Origin: Cavia porcellus | Taxonomy: Eukaryota; Chordata; Mammalia; Rodentia; Caviidae | DNA length: 64,000 nt | Assembly: GCF_034190915.1 (NCBI RefSeq) | Contig: NW_026947485.1 | Coordinates: 35,229,519-35,293,518, forward strand | Direction of reading: 5' to 3' | Shown here: piece by piece, positions 37,611 through 48,572 of the stretch | How positions within the stretch are numbered: the first letter of the stretch is position 1 | How the letters are laid out: every line of letters begins with the position of its first letter | Translations under genes and position numbers: made by a program | The notes under the pieces: generated by a model | Databases searched by the model: none | What the model was told of the DNA's origin: nothing | What the model saw: only the letters and a program-made list of their open reading frames with translations

Positions 37611-38170
37611 CTCTTGAGAGATGAGGGACCACGGAAAAAGCACTACAAATTGTTCTAATGGCAGCAACACAGTGTTTTTGTTTCTGTTTTTTTGGTGGTG
37701 GAGGTGTTGTTGGTGGGAGGGTGATATACCAGGAATAAAGTGTTCATTTGTATTGTCTAACAAAAAAGGTTGATAAGGCTTGTATCTGAGCGAGTGACAG
37801 CCTGTGTTGACTGTTGTTGTGAGTATGTGTCCTAACTTTTCATCTTAAAGTAGTAAAGGAAAAGCTTCACTACAGAGCAGGATGTCAACAGAAGTGTAGG
37901 GCAGGGAAGGAGGGGAACTCAGCTCTGTAGGAACTCTGTATTTCCTACTCAATCATGACGTAAAACTAAAAAGGCTCGTTATGATATTTATTAATTTTTT
38001 TATTTAAAAGATTAATTTTTTTACTGACACAACAGAAAGAGGAGAAAGAGTACAGGAGGAAAAAATGGAAACTGCTTTTGTAAATTTCAAGGTGGGGAGA
38101 GCTGAAGGGAGGGAAAGGGATTAGAGGAAAAAGAAAGATATATTATGTACAGGTACAAATTCTCTATGAT
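37611..38170. other. Unique intronic DNA
   Basis: Contains a GGTGGTGGAGGTGTTG run near 37692 and a purine-rich GAAAGAGGAGAAAGAG stretch at 38034-38060. No exon or clear repeat. Confidence 0.45.

Positions 38171-38208
<38 letters not shown>
38171..38208. repeat. (GT)n microsatellite
   Basis: About 18 GT units, followed by purine-rich sequence to 38320. Confidence 0.95.
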
Positions 38209-38211
<3 letters not shown>

Positions 38212-38539
38212 ATATACTAATAAATTAATTTTAAAGAATTTTAGAATGATATGACAAGGATTCAAAGAAAGGAAGGAAAGATGGAAGAAGAGAGAGAGAG
38301 GAAGAGAACAAGGGAGGAAGTCGGTTTTATCACCAGTAAAGGAATTTAATACAATAGAAGTCAGGTGGAAAAAAATAATGGAGGCCAATTTGAACTATTT
38401 CTTCAGGCAACTCTGAAAAGAAATACAAAGCAGGGCACTAAATAAGGCACTTACACAAACCCTAGATAATTTTATACCCCCAAATGATATTTCAAGTACA
38501 ATTTCAGCTCCTGTAAGAACTGTGTTCTATGCAGCATCA

Positions 38540-38790
38540 TTTCCTTCCATACTTTGTGGCCATCCATTATGAAAGTCAATGTGGAGAGTCCTCAAAAAAA
38601 GAGAAAAATCTCTAGAGGTTCCTTTTAACCTAGCTAGTCCCCTTCTCGGCATCTTCCCAAAAGAACTGAAAGCATTATGTCCCTGTGATATTATGCACAC
38701 CTATGTGTATAGTGGTACTGCTTGGAAACAGCCCAAATATCTATCAATCAATAAATGGATAAAGAAGATGTGTTGTCCAATCAACATAAT
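38540..38790 (+). mobile_element. 5'-truncated L1, ORF2 C-terminal tail
   Basis: The plus-strand frame from 38579 encodes MWRVLKKREKSLEVPFN, then LLGIFPKELKA and KQPKYLSINKWIKKM, the end of L1 ORF2 (known form WRFLK, PLLGIYP, KCPTMIDWIKKMW). It is 5'-truncated and diverged. The frame beyond about 38790 is not L1. Confidence 0.85.
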
Positions 38791-39244
38791 TTTGGGGATA
38801 CTTGATACCACACTATACAGAGCCATCTTTATTCCCTTTAAACAATGCCAGATGTTTTATTTGCCTTTTTCCAAATTTCATTTATACTTGCCATACTCTT
38901 AAAAGGTGTCAAAAATAATAATGAAAAGAAGAGTGATAGTAGCCATCACAGAAAAGACGCATTGTGCTACATCCTGACTAGAACTAGCTGCTAACTAAAC
39001 AAGAAGAGCCTGGCCTTACCTTTTTTTGCTCAAAATTTCACTTAAAACATAGCATGTATAAAGCCCTCTGGCCACAGTAATGTTTTTTTAGATCCTTGGC
39101 AGTACATGCCAGAAAATTATAGAAGAAACAGAACAGAAACTCTTTAAATGTTTGTTTCTAGAAAAAATTCGGTACATGCAAACCACAAACTTAATATGCT
39201 CTTCCTCTAGAAATTAATTTGTTCAAAGAAGTCCAATCACCTAC

Positions 39245-39333
39245 CTTGAAGTTCTCCACTCCGACTGTAGAGCTCTCTTCTCTGCTCTCGCAAATAGGCA
39301 CTCATACTGATAGCATGGGACGATGATTCAAAT
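39245..39333 (-). CDS. EXOC4: EXOC4 (SEC8) internal coding exon, 89 bp
   Basis: On the minus strand the acceptor CTGTCTCTCACTGCAG is strong and the donor is CAAG followed by GTAGGT. The exon begins with one base that completes the AAA lysine codon split from the 44 kb exon, so the joined reading passes from SLFK into [20 protein letters not shown] and on to LYSRSGELQ. It ends in phase 1 with a lone G, which fits the glycine expected next in EXOC4. The segment is polar and highly charged, as expected of a helical rod-like exocyst subunit. Length, phase and both splice sites fit a functional exon, with no stop or frameshift. The following exon, expected to continue with glycine and proline, was not found between 1 and 39244, so it probably lies beyond the window. 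Confidence 0.9.
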
Positions 39334-40744
39334 CTGCAGTGAGAGACAGGGTAAATAAGTGACCAGGGAGCAACAGCACAGGTGGTATCTAGGGTCGCAC
39401 TCCAAAAAGTGTTAAAAAGGCCTTCTCTTGGTATATGAGATACTCCCTGGTATTCCAAATCTTGACATTTTGGGTTAACCATAACAGGGCTAGAGACAAC
39501 AGCCCCGGACCTTGATTTATAGACAACATTTCTGGCTAATACTCCTCTATGACAGTATTTGTATCTTTTACTTATTCTTCATTTCAACTGGTACAACTCT
39601 GAGTTGCCTCAACCTGCCTTTGCCTTTACACTAGCACCATCCTTTGACGGGATTCCTACACGCTCAGTACCAATAGTATCCTTTGGTCATTCTTATTTTT
39701 GTTATTTTCCAGTTTAAAACCCATCAATGACTACTAAGTAACACCACAGACATATTAGCTCCTCAAGGGAGAATTCTTGCCTTTCTCACTCCCCCAGCTC
39801 AAATACTAGTACAAAAGCATTAATGGAAATAATGCTGAATAATAACATCAAAGCAAAGCATATTTGTGATCTCCCTAAATGTCCTTAAAAATGCCGTTTC
39901 CAAGTGGCTGCTAGTTTTTAATCTGCCATCTTCCCCTCATAAAATGCTCTTGAAAATACCAAGCTATCAAGTGTTCATTCATACCTAACTAAAAACAGTT
40001 TTTCGAAGCTCAGAGACAAAATTCATGCTAAAAAGCAGTCGCTAAAAACCAAAATAATAAACACAAAAATGAAAAATAATCAGGTAAAATAATTGGATTC
40101 CATTTCAAACCTTAAGTGTTACAAAGGTAGGAAAACAGTCTGACAAAAGAGAAAAGGAACCTTTCTATCATTCTTGCCACCAAGGAGTGAACAACAGCAA
40201 AATGAAAGAGCAGAAGTGACAAAGGGGTAGGTTTCAAGCAACAAGGAAGGAGCATAATAATTTTCTTAATTATATCTTCTTTATCCATTTGTTAACAAGG
40301 AAGATGAATAACCAAGATTGATGTCAGTCTGAAAGGGAACACTTGCTTTACTTGATCTTCTCTCTGCACCCCACCAAGAACTAAGAGACACTCCCAGCTG
40401 GATGGAAAGCAAAGTGGGCAGTATTCAAAAGTGCCACCTGCCAGTCAAGTGCAGAAAAGAAGCTACTGACCTCTAAAAGGCATGCTGACAGCCATTGATC
40501 AGAGATGGCGAGGGAAAATAATAAATTCTTCAGCAAAGAATACAGAGTTACACACTGTACAGTATGAGAAATTTAAACACACTTAATTAACCTTGGCTGA
40601 GGGCAATTAAAGAGGGTAATAAAGTTCTTCACAGCAGTGAGAAAAACAGATCACAGCTCTCCAAAATCTTAATCCTTTAGGACCTGATGTATTTTTGCTA
40701 CTCAGAAATTCTTTTTATGTTGCAACAAATCACAGATTGATACA

Positions 40745-40920
40745 ATCATCAGTAAAAGAGACTTTAGAGGTTATTCAATCTCACCTCTTTATTTTATGGC
40801 TGAAGGCACTGAGGCCCGGCAAAACAGGAGAGCTGCTCAAGAACACACAGCTCATTAAAAGGAGAGCCAACACTAGAAGTAGACAAATGTCTAATAACCT
40901 CCTAATTCCATGTCAGTGAT
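40745..40920 (-). repeat. MIR-like SINE relic, antisense
   Basis: AGGTTATTCAATCTCACCTC, GAAGGCACTGAGGCCCGGC and AACACACAGCTCATTAAAAG match the antisense MIR-family order (ACAGATGAGGAAACTGAGGCC, GGTCACACAGCTAG). Confidence 0.6.
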
Positions 40921-41022
40921 GATAAATGTGTAACAATTAAACAAGCTAATTTTTTAATTTCCAGCAATTAGTTTTTTCATCCAATACCACAACTTTAGAA
41001 GCACTGGCTAAATTTTGGAACA

Positions 41023-41443
41023 TGTTTCTATGATCCAAGGTTGAAAGGTAGAGGTTACTACGTTTGTTACCTAGATGTATTCCAAAAGCCCAGTTCAGTC
41101 ATAGGTGGGGTCTTTAGCAGGTGACTGGATCACTGATGAGCACACAAGACAATGGATTAGCCCACTGATGAGCCTGTAGCTGAATGTGATATTAGGAGGT
41201 AAAGTCTGGTTGGAGGTGGTAGGTTTTGTTGATGGCATGGCCTGGAGGTTCTGTCTCCTTCCTCCCTCCCTTGTTTACTCTCTGCTTCCTGCTGAGAATA
41301 TAAATCCCTTTCCTATCCCTTCTGCCAAGCCACCCTTAAAGCCAACTAAATATGGAAGGAAACATCTACAAACTGTGAACTAAAATAAACATTTCCTCTT
41401 TTGGGTGTTTCCTATTATGTCTCAACAATGAGATATTAAGACA
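41023..41443 (+). mobile_element. Solo LTR, MaLR-like
   Basis: GGGTCTTTAGCAGGTGACTG, ATTAGGAGGTAAAGTCTGG, TTGGAGGTGGTAGG, TCTGCTTCCTGCTGAGAATA and CTAAAATAAACATTTCCTC give the standard MaLR LTR order. It ends at AAGACA. Bounds are approximate and no target duplication is clear. Confidence 0.75.
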
Positions 41444-41739
41444 AAGGTGACTGTTGAGCACAGAATCTAAAAACCCTTTACTTTCTACAATAAACCTACA
41501 CAGAATGGTAAGTTGGGCTGGTAGGTAGAGAGAGAGAGGAGGAGGAAAGCATAGAGGGAGAGAGGGAAAAAAAGAGAGGGAGGAAATGAGGGAGTGAGTA
41601 CACAGCTGGGCTGGCAGAAAAAAAGGAGGGCTAGGAAAGGGGAAAGCAATGCCTGCCTAACCAAGCAACTCTGAGACAGTTTTGGTTGCTTCTCGGGATT
41701 TGGCAAAAAAAAGATTAATGAATTGTTAATAAAAAAAAG

Positions 41740-42250
41740 ATATTTGAAGTGGTACAGCCACTTAGGAAAAAATCTGGCAGTGTCATACAAAGTTAAACAG
41801 CATGCAATCCATCAATTGTGCTCCAAACATATTTACTCAAATGAGTTGAGAACATGTCCATGTAAAATCTTTGTACAAAAGTGTGTATTACAGGCTTTAT
41901 TCTAATTGTGAAGATATCTTCCAACAGGTGAAATAGATAGGTACGCTATGGTATAGTTACACAAAGGAGCCTTATTCAGCAATAAAAAGAAATTACTAAA
42001 AAGCCCACAAAAAGAAGTGAGAGAAACAAATATAGCTAAGTGAATGAATGAAGTCTGAAAAGGTAACTTTATGCATGGTTCAAAATATGGAATATTCTTG
42101 AAAGGGAAAAACCACAAAGACAATAAATATATCAGTGGTTTCCAGGGATCAAGAAGGAGTGTAGGGAAGCCTACATGAAGCACTTAAGATATCTGGAGCT
42201 GCATCATTCAGTATGGCATTCTATTAGTGGGCAGGTGACATCATGTATTT
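41740..42250 (+). repeat. Old L1 3' fragment (L1M-type)
   Basis: AAAATCTGGCAGTGTCATAC, CAATTGTGCTCCAAACATAT, TTATTCAGCAATAAAAAGAA, ATGCATGGTTCAAAATATG and CAGTGGTTTCCAGGGATCAA follow ancient L1 ORF2 tail and 3' UTR order. No coding capacity. Confidence 0.75.
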
Positions 42251-42860
42251 ACCAAAACCCCTTAGAAATGCACAACAAAAACAGTGAACCCTAACATAAT
42301 TTATGGCCTTCAGTTAATAATATTACAGTAATATTGGTTTATCAATTTTAAAAAATATATCATTAATGCAAAACATTAATAGGAAAAACGGGCGATATAA
42401 GGGAATTTTATACTTCCTGCTTTACTTTAAACCTACAACTACTCTTAAAATAATTAAGTCTATTAAATAAATTTTAAAAGATTAACAGGATCACATCATA
42501 TTTCTTTCTTTCAGAATAGAAATGACAAACATCTTGCAATTGCCATACAAAGAACTGCTGATTTGTTGGGGATGATAAGGCAGAGAGGTAAGAGCCAGAT
42601 ACTTTAGTGTTAAATAAGAAAATCATCACATTCATCCTTATTTGATCAGATAAGAACTTTCTCATATTAATATCTGGATGGTTTGTTACTTGCAGCCTGA
42701 AGTATTTTACCTGATACATCTACCCAATGAATAAACTAAGGAAGGAGATCTGTCTTCAATAAACACTAAATCTCCTATCCATTAAACAATAATTTAACTT
42801 TGAATCTTTCTTTAATTATTATGAGTACTATCAATCCAAAGTGAAACAAATCTCAAAGGT

Positions 42861-43210
42861 TGTTATGATTTGTGTCTAGATGTCCCACCAAAGCCTCATG
42901 TGACTGATCATACGATTTTTGAATCTAGACTGTGCAGTGCTGAGATTAAGGGTGGATGACTGCCAGATCAATTCTAATGCCAGTTGACTGATATAATATA
43001 AAGGACAAAAAGGGGCTCATCTCTGCCTTTACCCTTGTTGCTTTTGTTGCCTTGTGGGCAACATGAATTGTTCTTGGCAAGTCACTCTGCCTTGGAGCCA
43101 GACAATTACGCACTGAAAGTTCTACAGCCGTAAGCTAAATAAACCTTTTCCCCTTTAACTTTGGGTGCCATGTATTTTATCCTAGCAATGAGAGAAAAAT
43201 AACTAAGACA
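42861..43210 (+). mobile_element. Solo LTR, MaLR-like
   Basis: Begins TGTTATGATTTGTGTC and ends AACTAAGACA, with GCCTTGGAGCCAGACAATTA and AGCTAAATAAACCTTTTCCC. Flanks AAGGT and AAGAT could be a decayed 5 bp target duplication. The TG...CA ends support the boundaries. Confidence 0.8.
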
Positions 43211-43339
43211 AAGATGGAAGATTAAAATATAATAGAGCTTTAGCTACTGCAAAAGAATTCAAAGAAATAGAATGATACATCTTGCATTTATAAATAAACT
43301 TTATATGTATCTGTTAAATCCTCAAAAGCATACACAGGT

Positions 43340-43560
43340 CTGAAGTTAGATTGCCAGAAATTAAACCTAGTTTCACCACTTGTTAGCTATGTGATCTTAG
43401 CCTTTCTTGCATCTCAATATTTTATATGGATGATTTGATTAAAATAGCATACTTGCCTATAAAGTCATAATGAGCAAAAAACATAATTCATAAAAATGGT
43501 AAAAATCTCAGCTAGTACATAGTAAGGAATCAATAAATGTTAGCTTCTACTATTTCTCCT
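43340..43560 (+). repeat. MIR SINE relic
   Basis: TAGTTTCACCACTTGTTAGC, TATGTGATCTTAGCC, AATATTTTATATGGATGAT and AGTACATAGTAAGGAATCAA match MIR in order, ending with AATAAATGTTAGC. Confidence 0.75.
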
Positions 43561-44193
43561 GAAATGCTATAAATCAAATTATGTTTAATTAACATTATTT
43601 TGAAAAACTCACACATAGGAAGCACTTAATCAATGGCAGTAAACAATACCAATAATAACATTAATAATATTAACTATTAGGTGTTACCAAAGACACATAG
43701 CTTGAGCATACTGCCTTCTAGAGTTAATCAAGAAAGTAAATTTTTAAAAACTTTCAGATTATTTTTTAATTGAACAACCAATCATGTAAATACCAACAGT
43801 ATGAACATAGAGTTATATAACGTCATTAACTGTTACTTTTTTGTACTTGAGGATTAAAGCAGACATACATTATTTCCTTTGGTTTCAAATAAAATTCTCT
43901 AGAGATGTTTCATTTGTCTTAATTTTATATAAAGTTCCCCAGAAACAAATTTTAAAGAAATTTTTATTAGTTTTAGATAGTTTAGTAACCATATTCTAAA
44001 ATAGCTATTCAAAATTTGTCACATTAACTTATATTAAAAAGTAAACAAAATTAACATATGTATCTATCAACTATAAATTATTTCATATCAACTTCAGCTG
44101 GAGAAAGTAATGGCTGACAATAAAGCAGAAAATCATCCTACTTGAATCTAAAACTTCTTGACACCGCTTTCTTAGCAGCAGAATAATACGTAC

Positions 44194-44339
44194 TTGAAAA
44201 GCGAATTTTTTGGCCTTTGTGGTTTCTTTTTGGCAAAAAAGGCTGCAAATTCTCGTCCAGTACTAGCATAGCTGAGTTGAGCTGATGGTTCTGAAGCTGT
44301 ACGAGTATTTTTCATGTCCAAGTATTCTGTCAACAGCAT
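44194..44339 (-). CDS. EXOC4: EXOC4 (SEC8) internal coding exon, 146 bp
   Basis: Read on the minus strand, a pyrimidine-rich tract ending in TTGCACAG precedes an open stretch that starts ATG CTG TTG ACA GAA and stops at CAA before the donor GTACGT. It enters in phase 0 and leaves in phase 2. The 48 full codons include [20 protein letters not shown], then a hydrophobic REFAAFF and a basic KKKPQRPK patch. I recognise this as the middle of EXOC4/SEC8, near human residues 395-443 if my recalled numbering is right. EXOC4 is one of eight exocyst subunits and helps tether secretory vesicles to the plasma membrane before SNARE fusion. The first ATG is an internal methionine, not a start: the known protein continues upstream and the exon has a good acceptor. 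The match is from memory, not from a search. The next exon in transcription order is at 39333-39245. Confidence 0.9.
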
Positions 44340-46490
44340 CTGTGCAAGCAGATAAACAGCTTAGTTTACACACCTGTAACGTGATGTCTACACATCTAAT
44401 TCTAAAACCTCATTTATGACATTCAGAAATATAATAACCCAGCTATTCATTTTTCTATCTGGACATCTGAAGCAAGACTCATTATACCCAGAAAGCCATC
44501 TACTTTTTACCTGCTCAGAGCCAAGAGAGTGGTAGTATTGGTAAATAAGGATAAAGGATATATTCTTACTTAACATCACTGTGTGCCAGATAACACGCAG
44601 AGTCAATATCTTTCTTTAATTATAATATAATCCTCATTACTCCAAACTACACAGCCCTTCGCAGCCAAGCCCTAATATTTACTTTGGGCTTACTATGCTG
44701 CAGTTGAGGTGCTAAACTATGTAGATGTACTATTTGTTTAAAGCATAAAATTTTATCAAGGAAGTCGTCAGGCTGTAGCATAAAGAAATGGGACTCATAG
44801 ATGTTCAGGAGCTACAATCCGTGGTGGGCCAATTCCAAAGATGGCGCTCTTACCCCTCACTCTAGCAGCACAATGGGTAAACTTCCTAAAGAGAGTGGGG
44901 CTAAAAGAAGCTCACAAGTCATAACCTGAAAAATTTCCAGGAAAACTTCCATCTTGAAATGAAAAGAAAAGCAACTGTTTTTCTGATCAACTACTGCAAA
45001 CAGATCCTACTGATAAAATCAATTCATTTTAGACCCAAAGGAGTTGGGAACTGAGCTTGAATCAACTACTCTACCATTCTAAAACAGCAGTTTAAAGAGT
45101 TTCCATTGCTACAAAAGAAAATTATAGATCTATAACAGAAATCATTAGAGTTCCCAAGAATATATGGTGGGGATTAAAACATAACATACCGTTTCTATAA
45201 TCACTCACACATTAAAATAATAGGCCAGGATTTCAACTATGTTTAATGGCCTCTAAATCTATTCTCTTAACCATGAAATTCTATTCACACTAGTAGCATT
45301 CAGATACAGTGTAAGACTTAGAGAAATTCTGAGAAAACTGAAAGATAAAATCGGGTAATACATTCTTCAAACTGTCACCTTGATTCCCAAAAATATCATA
45401 CCAGAAGTAGTGAAACAATATACCAATATTTAAAGTTAAAAGATTTCCATTTAAAATTCCTAAAAACCATCACGGTAGCCAGATAATGAAATATTAAGAG
45501 AAATATCTATATTTTTCAAATGGTAGTCTAATTTCTCATATAGAAGTCCTAAAATATTCTGCAATTTAAAAAAAAGTAGAAACAGTCATCTTGAAAATGG
45601 AATGGCTGCTTATTTAATTGTACTCATTATCAATGGCAATTGTACTATTAAACTACTATTAGTATGGTCTTTTGAATAGCTCATTATTTTGGTGTTCTGC
45701 ATAAAACAAATGAAAAAATTCTGAAATTCCAACAGTACACATGTAGATCTTGGTCTTATATCAAACACTTAATCAGCAAAGCCTAGATCAAAGACTTCAT
45801 GTTTTGTGTCTTTTTTGTCCTGTTTCCCCACAGAACTCTTAACAAAAAGACCTGATTTAAAAAACTTTCAAAAGAATGTTTTTATTTATTTTATGCTTTC
45901 ATTTATTTAACATTTATTCAAGGTATTTTTCTAGATGTAACCAAAACACCCACCAAGATAGAATTCTGGCAATAGAGAACCACATAGATGACTAGAAACA
46001 AAGGAAAAAGTAGTAAAACATTAAGGATGAAGAAATGTTTATGAGCATATATAGGAGAAAAGTGTGCCTATTCAGGACAATGAATAAAATCTTCAAGATT
46101 GTAGCACCACAAAAGGACAAAAGTAAAATCTTAGAATGTGTAAAACCTGGCAACTGGAACAGAATAAGCAAAGAAATAGTGCTGGGGGGAAAAAGGCATC
46201 ACAGTAAACAGTGACTATTTTAGGTGACATAAAAATAAACAATGAGATAATCCTGGAAAGACGTACATGGACAAACTTCTAACTATCTTTAATATCAAGC
46301 TCATGGGCTGAAGGCAAGTAAAAAAATGAGGAGTCAAAAAAAGGCTTTGAGTAGACATGTTAATAAATACATGGTACATAAGTTAATCTTGCAGTACATA
46401 TAATCATACTCTAGAAGAAAATGACACTGGAAACCAAAAAATGATTACAGAAATTCTAAAAAGGGAGGAGAGCAAGAAGGGAAAGCCACC
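44340..46490. other. EXOC4 intron just upstream of the 44 kb exon
   Basis: Begins with the acceptor tract of the 44 kb exon on the minus strand. Unique AT-rich sequence; 44835-44905 is locally GC-richer (CAAAGATGGCGCTCTTACCC) and may be a repeat I cannot name. 45880-46160 could be very old repeat. No further exon. Confidence 0.5.
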
Positions 46491-46855
46491 TGTCATGGTT
46501 TATGTAGGTAGCCCCCAAAAGCCTCATGCAATCATGGATGCAGCCAAATCTAGAGTTTAGGATTGGTTTGTTGTCTAGTACATGGACTGGTGGTTTGTGA
46601 GTGCTACACCCATCCAGGGGTGGAGCTAGTATACAGTGTAATGGCAGGAAAAAGTCATATCTTCTCTCTTTTGCTCTGTTTGCCCTTGCTAAATGCAGCC
46701 ACCATAAATTGCTGCCCGTCAGCCATACCACTCTGCCATGGAACCAGTTGAATACAGACTGAAACCTCAAAAAAACTGTAAGAAATAAACCTTTCCTTCC
46801 TTCTTGTTAGGTGTCATGTGTTTTGTCTTAAGGACAAGCAAAAGTAACCAAGACA
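46491..46855 (+). mobile_element. Solo LTR, MaLR-like (same family as 26189-26549)
   Basis: Starts TGTCATGGTTTATGTAGG and ends GTAACCAAGACA. Shares CCTCATGCAATCATGGATGC, GGATTGGTTTGTTGTCTAGT, CCATGGAACCAGTTGAATAC and AAATAAACCTTTCCTTCC with the 26 kb copy. Two short frames inside, one per strand, are not genes. Confidence 0.8.
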
Positions 46856-47329
46856 CCCAACAAGGTAAATAATATGATATGATAATAATGAATAGGTTTT
46901 ATATTGAAGTAGTGGTAATGCGATTATGTTCATATAATGAAGTATGAACCTGACAATCAACATGGGCAGAAAATAAAACTTAACCAGTTCTGAAAAGCAG
47001 AGGAAAAATAAAAACAGTAGCTAAAAGAGTACACATTTGAAGTACTAAAACTACTGTGATGCCATGAACAATAACCAGGACTGCAGGAGAGCAGGTTAAG
47101 TACAGACAATAAATTTAGTTTGGAATATACCACTTTGTAAAGTATACAAATAATTATAAATGTTTACTCCAAAATACATAATATGAAAAGGTACAATGTT
47201 GATGAGATTTCCATACTTCACAAGTTAACTTGCATTAGGACTGCTAAGTGTGTATCTCCAACCTCATAAAAAGTCATCAGTGCTTTGAAGGACATATATG
47301 CTCGAATATCTGTAATCTATCCAAAATAG
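46856..47329. other. Unique intronic DNA, nothing recognised
   Basis: AT-rich sequence between a solo LTR and an old L1 fragment, with no identified repeat or exon. Confidence 0.45.
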
Positions 47330-48224
47330 CTTTAGAATGCCTTCGCTAAAGTATAATTCATGCACTATAAAATTCACTCAATACAGTGTAGAGTTTGATT
47401 TTTAAGTAAATATACATAGTATATTGTTGGGGTCTGTGCGTAGACCCCAATCTCCCAAAAAGGTGCATAGTGAAGGCTCAAAGGAATAAGGCAAAGCAAC
47501 ATGGTCTTTAGGGCTGCAGGAGGAGTGAAATCTGCTAGCTGGCCAGCTGACTGATGCTATGCAGCCTGTATTTAATTAGAATAAGCAAGAAGTTCAGTGG
47601 ACAATGGAGGAAACTTGAACAGGATCTTGGGGGGGGGGGGTGGTTCAAGGATCCTTCAGAGCAACAGATGATGCTAACCAAAGAAAACTATCCAGAAAGT
47701 CACCAGGTGGCCTCAGCTGTGGCCTATCTTGCCCCCGAGTGTCTCTTCCTTCTCAGTTCAATCATGCCCAGACCACGCCATAGCCCTGCAACTCTCTACA
47801 ATAGTATATAATCATCATAATCATTTCAGAATACATACATTATGATCCTAGCTACAAGTTTTTCATAGATGCCTTTTACCAGATTGAGAAAGTTCCTTCT
47901 TTTATTAATCATCATTGGAGGGCAAATGCTTTGCTGAATCTATTGAGATGATTCCATAGGTTTGATCCTTTATTCTATTATAGTGTATTACATTAACTGA
48001 TTTCTTTTAACAAATCCCAACTAATCATTGTATATAATGTAGTTAAAATGCTAACAGATTCAATTTGCTAATATTCTGTTCAAGATAACTGTATCTAGAT
48101 TCATGACAAAGAACACTCTATACTTTCCTGTGATATATTTGCCTATTAGGATAATACCGCCCTTAATAGTATGTGTTGGAAAAGGTTCCATCATCTCTAT
48201 TTTCTGAAAGAAATTGCAAAAACA
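47330..48224 (-). repeat. Old L1 fragments, antisense, around an LTR
   Basis: 47340-47424 resembles antisense L1 3' UTR. 47860-48224 is antisense L1 ORF2 reverse transcriptase region: GCAAATGCTTTGCTGAATCT, ATTGAGATGATTCCATAGG, TTTATTCTATTATAGTGTATTACA. On the minus strand it still reads DTVILNRILAN, as in the L1 RT motif ILNKILANR. The LTR (47425-47800) and the ID (48225-48307) are later insertions. The two L1 parts may come from different copies. Confidence 0.75.
47425..47800 (+). mobile_element. Candidate solo LTR, 376 bp
   Basis: Starts TGTTGGGGTCTGTGCG with an internal inverted match (GGGGTCTG...AGACCCC) and ends CAACTCTCTACA, giving the TG...CA ends of an LTR. A perfect 9 bp direct repeat, ATAGTATAT, flanks it (47416-47424, 47801-47809). 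It contains a run of 12 G at 47629-47640. No retroviral genes adjoin it. It does not resemble the MaLR LTRs here and recalls ERVK-type LTRs. Nine bases is longer than the usual 4-6 bp ERV duplication. The frame 47554-47811 is not a gene. Confidence 0.6.
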
Positions 48225-48307
48225 GGGCTGAGGATTTAGCTCAGCGACATAAGCATCTGCCTGCAAAGTGCAAGATTGTGAGTTCAATCCCTGGTACCTA
48301 AAAAAAA
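48225..48307 (+). mobile_element. ID-type SINE, short-tail subfamily
   Basis: GGGCTGAGGATTTAGCTCAG, GTGAGTTCAATCCCTGGTAC then a short A-tail. Flanked by an imperfect duplication (GAAATTGCAAAAACAG, GAATTTGTGGAAACAG). Inserted into the antisense L1. Confidence 0.9.
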
Positions 48308-48407
48308 GAATTTGTGGAAACAGATCCAACAAACTCTGTCTGGAGATACAAACTTCACTACCACCTCTCTTGAAAGAAGTAGAAAAGGAAATAAAGACTT
48401 CCTGATT

Positions 48408-48408
<1 letters not shown>

Positions 48409-48439
<31 letters not shown>

Positions 48440-48440
48440 C
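48409..48440. repeat. (TC)n microsatellite
   Basis: CT-rich run with one interruption. Confidence 0.9.
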
Positions 48441-48489
48441 ACCCTTGCTGTTGTGTTGAAGCCATTACCATTTTTCTGATCATCCAGAA

Positions 48490-48572
48490 TTTTTTTCTAT
48501 GTAAGTACTGAGATTGAACCACAGGGCTTGTGCATGCTAAACAAGTGCTACACTACTGAGAAACTCCCCCCA
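48490..48572 (-). repeat. Old ID-like SINE, antisense
   Basis: TTTTTTTCTATG, GAGATTGAACCACAGGGCTT, GTGCATGCTAAACAAGTGCT and ACTACTGAGAAACTCCCCCC are the antisense ID order, matching an older family with the GCATGC middle rather than the young copies. Confidence 0.75.

Larger units (their letters stand above)
39334..44193 (-). other. EXOC4 intron between the two exons (4,860 bp)
   Basis: This intron runs from donor GTACGT at 44193 to the acceptor CAG at 39334. It holds two MaLR-type LTRs (41023-41443, 42861-43210), an old L1 fragment (41740-42250) and MIR relics (40745-40920, 43340-43560). Around 39490-40540 and 42260-42860 I see only unique AT-rich sequence. A short repeat-free block at 40540-40680 contains an ACTTAATTAACC homeodomain-like core and could be regulatory. 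Confidence 0.85.

Noticed and set aside
47554..47811. 85-codon plus-strand frame
   Set aside because: It lies within a candidate solo LTR and spans its end and the flanking repeat.
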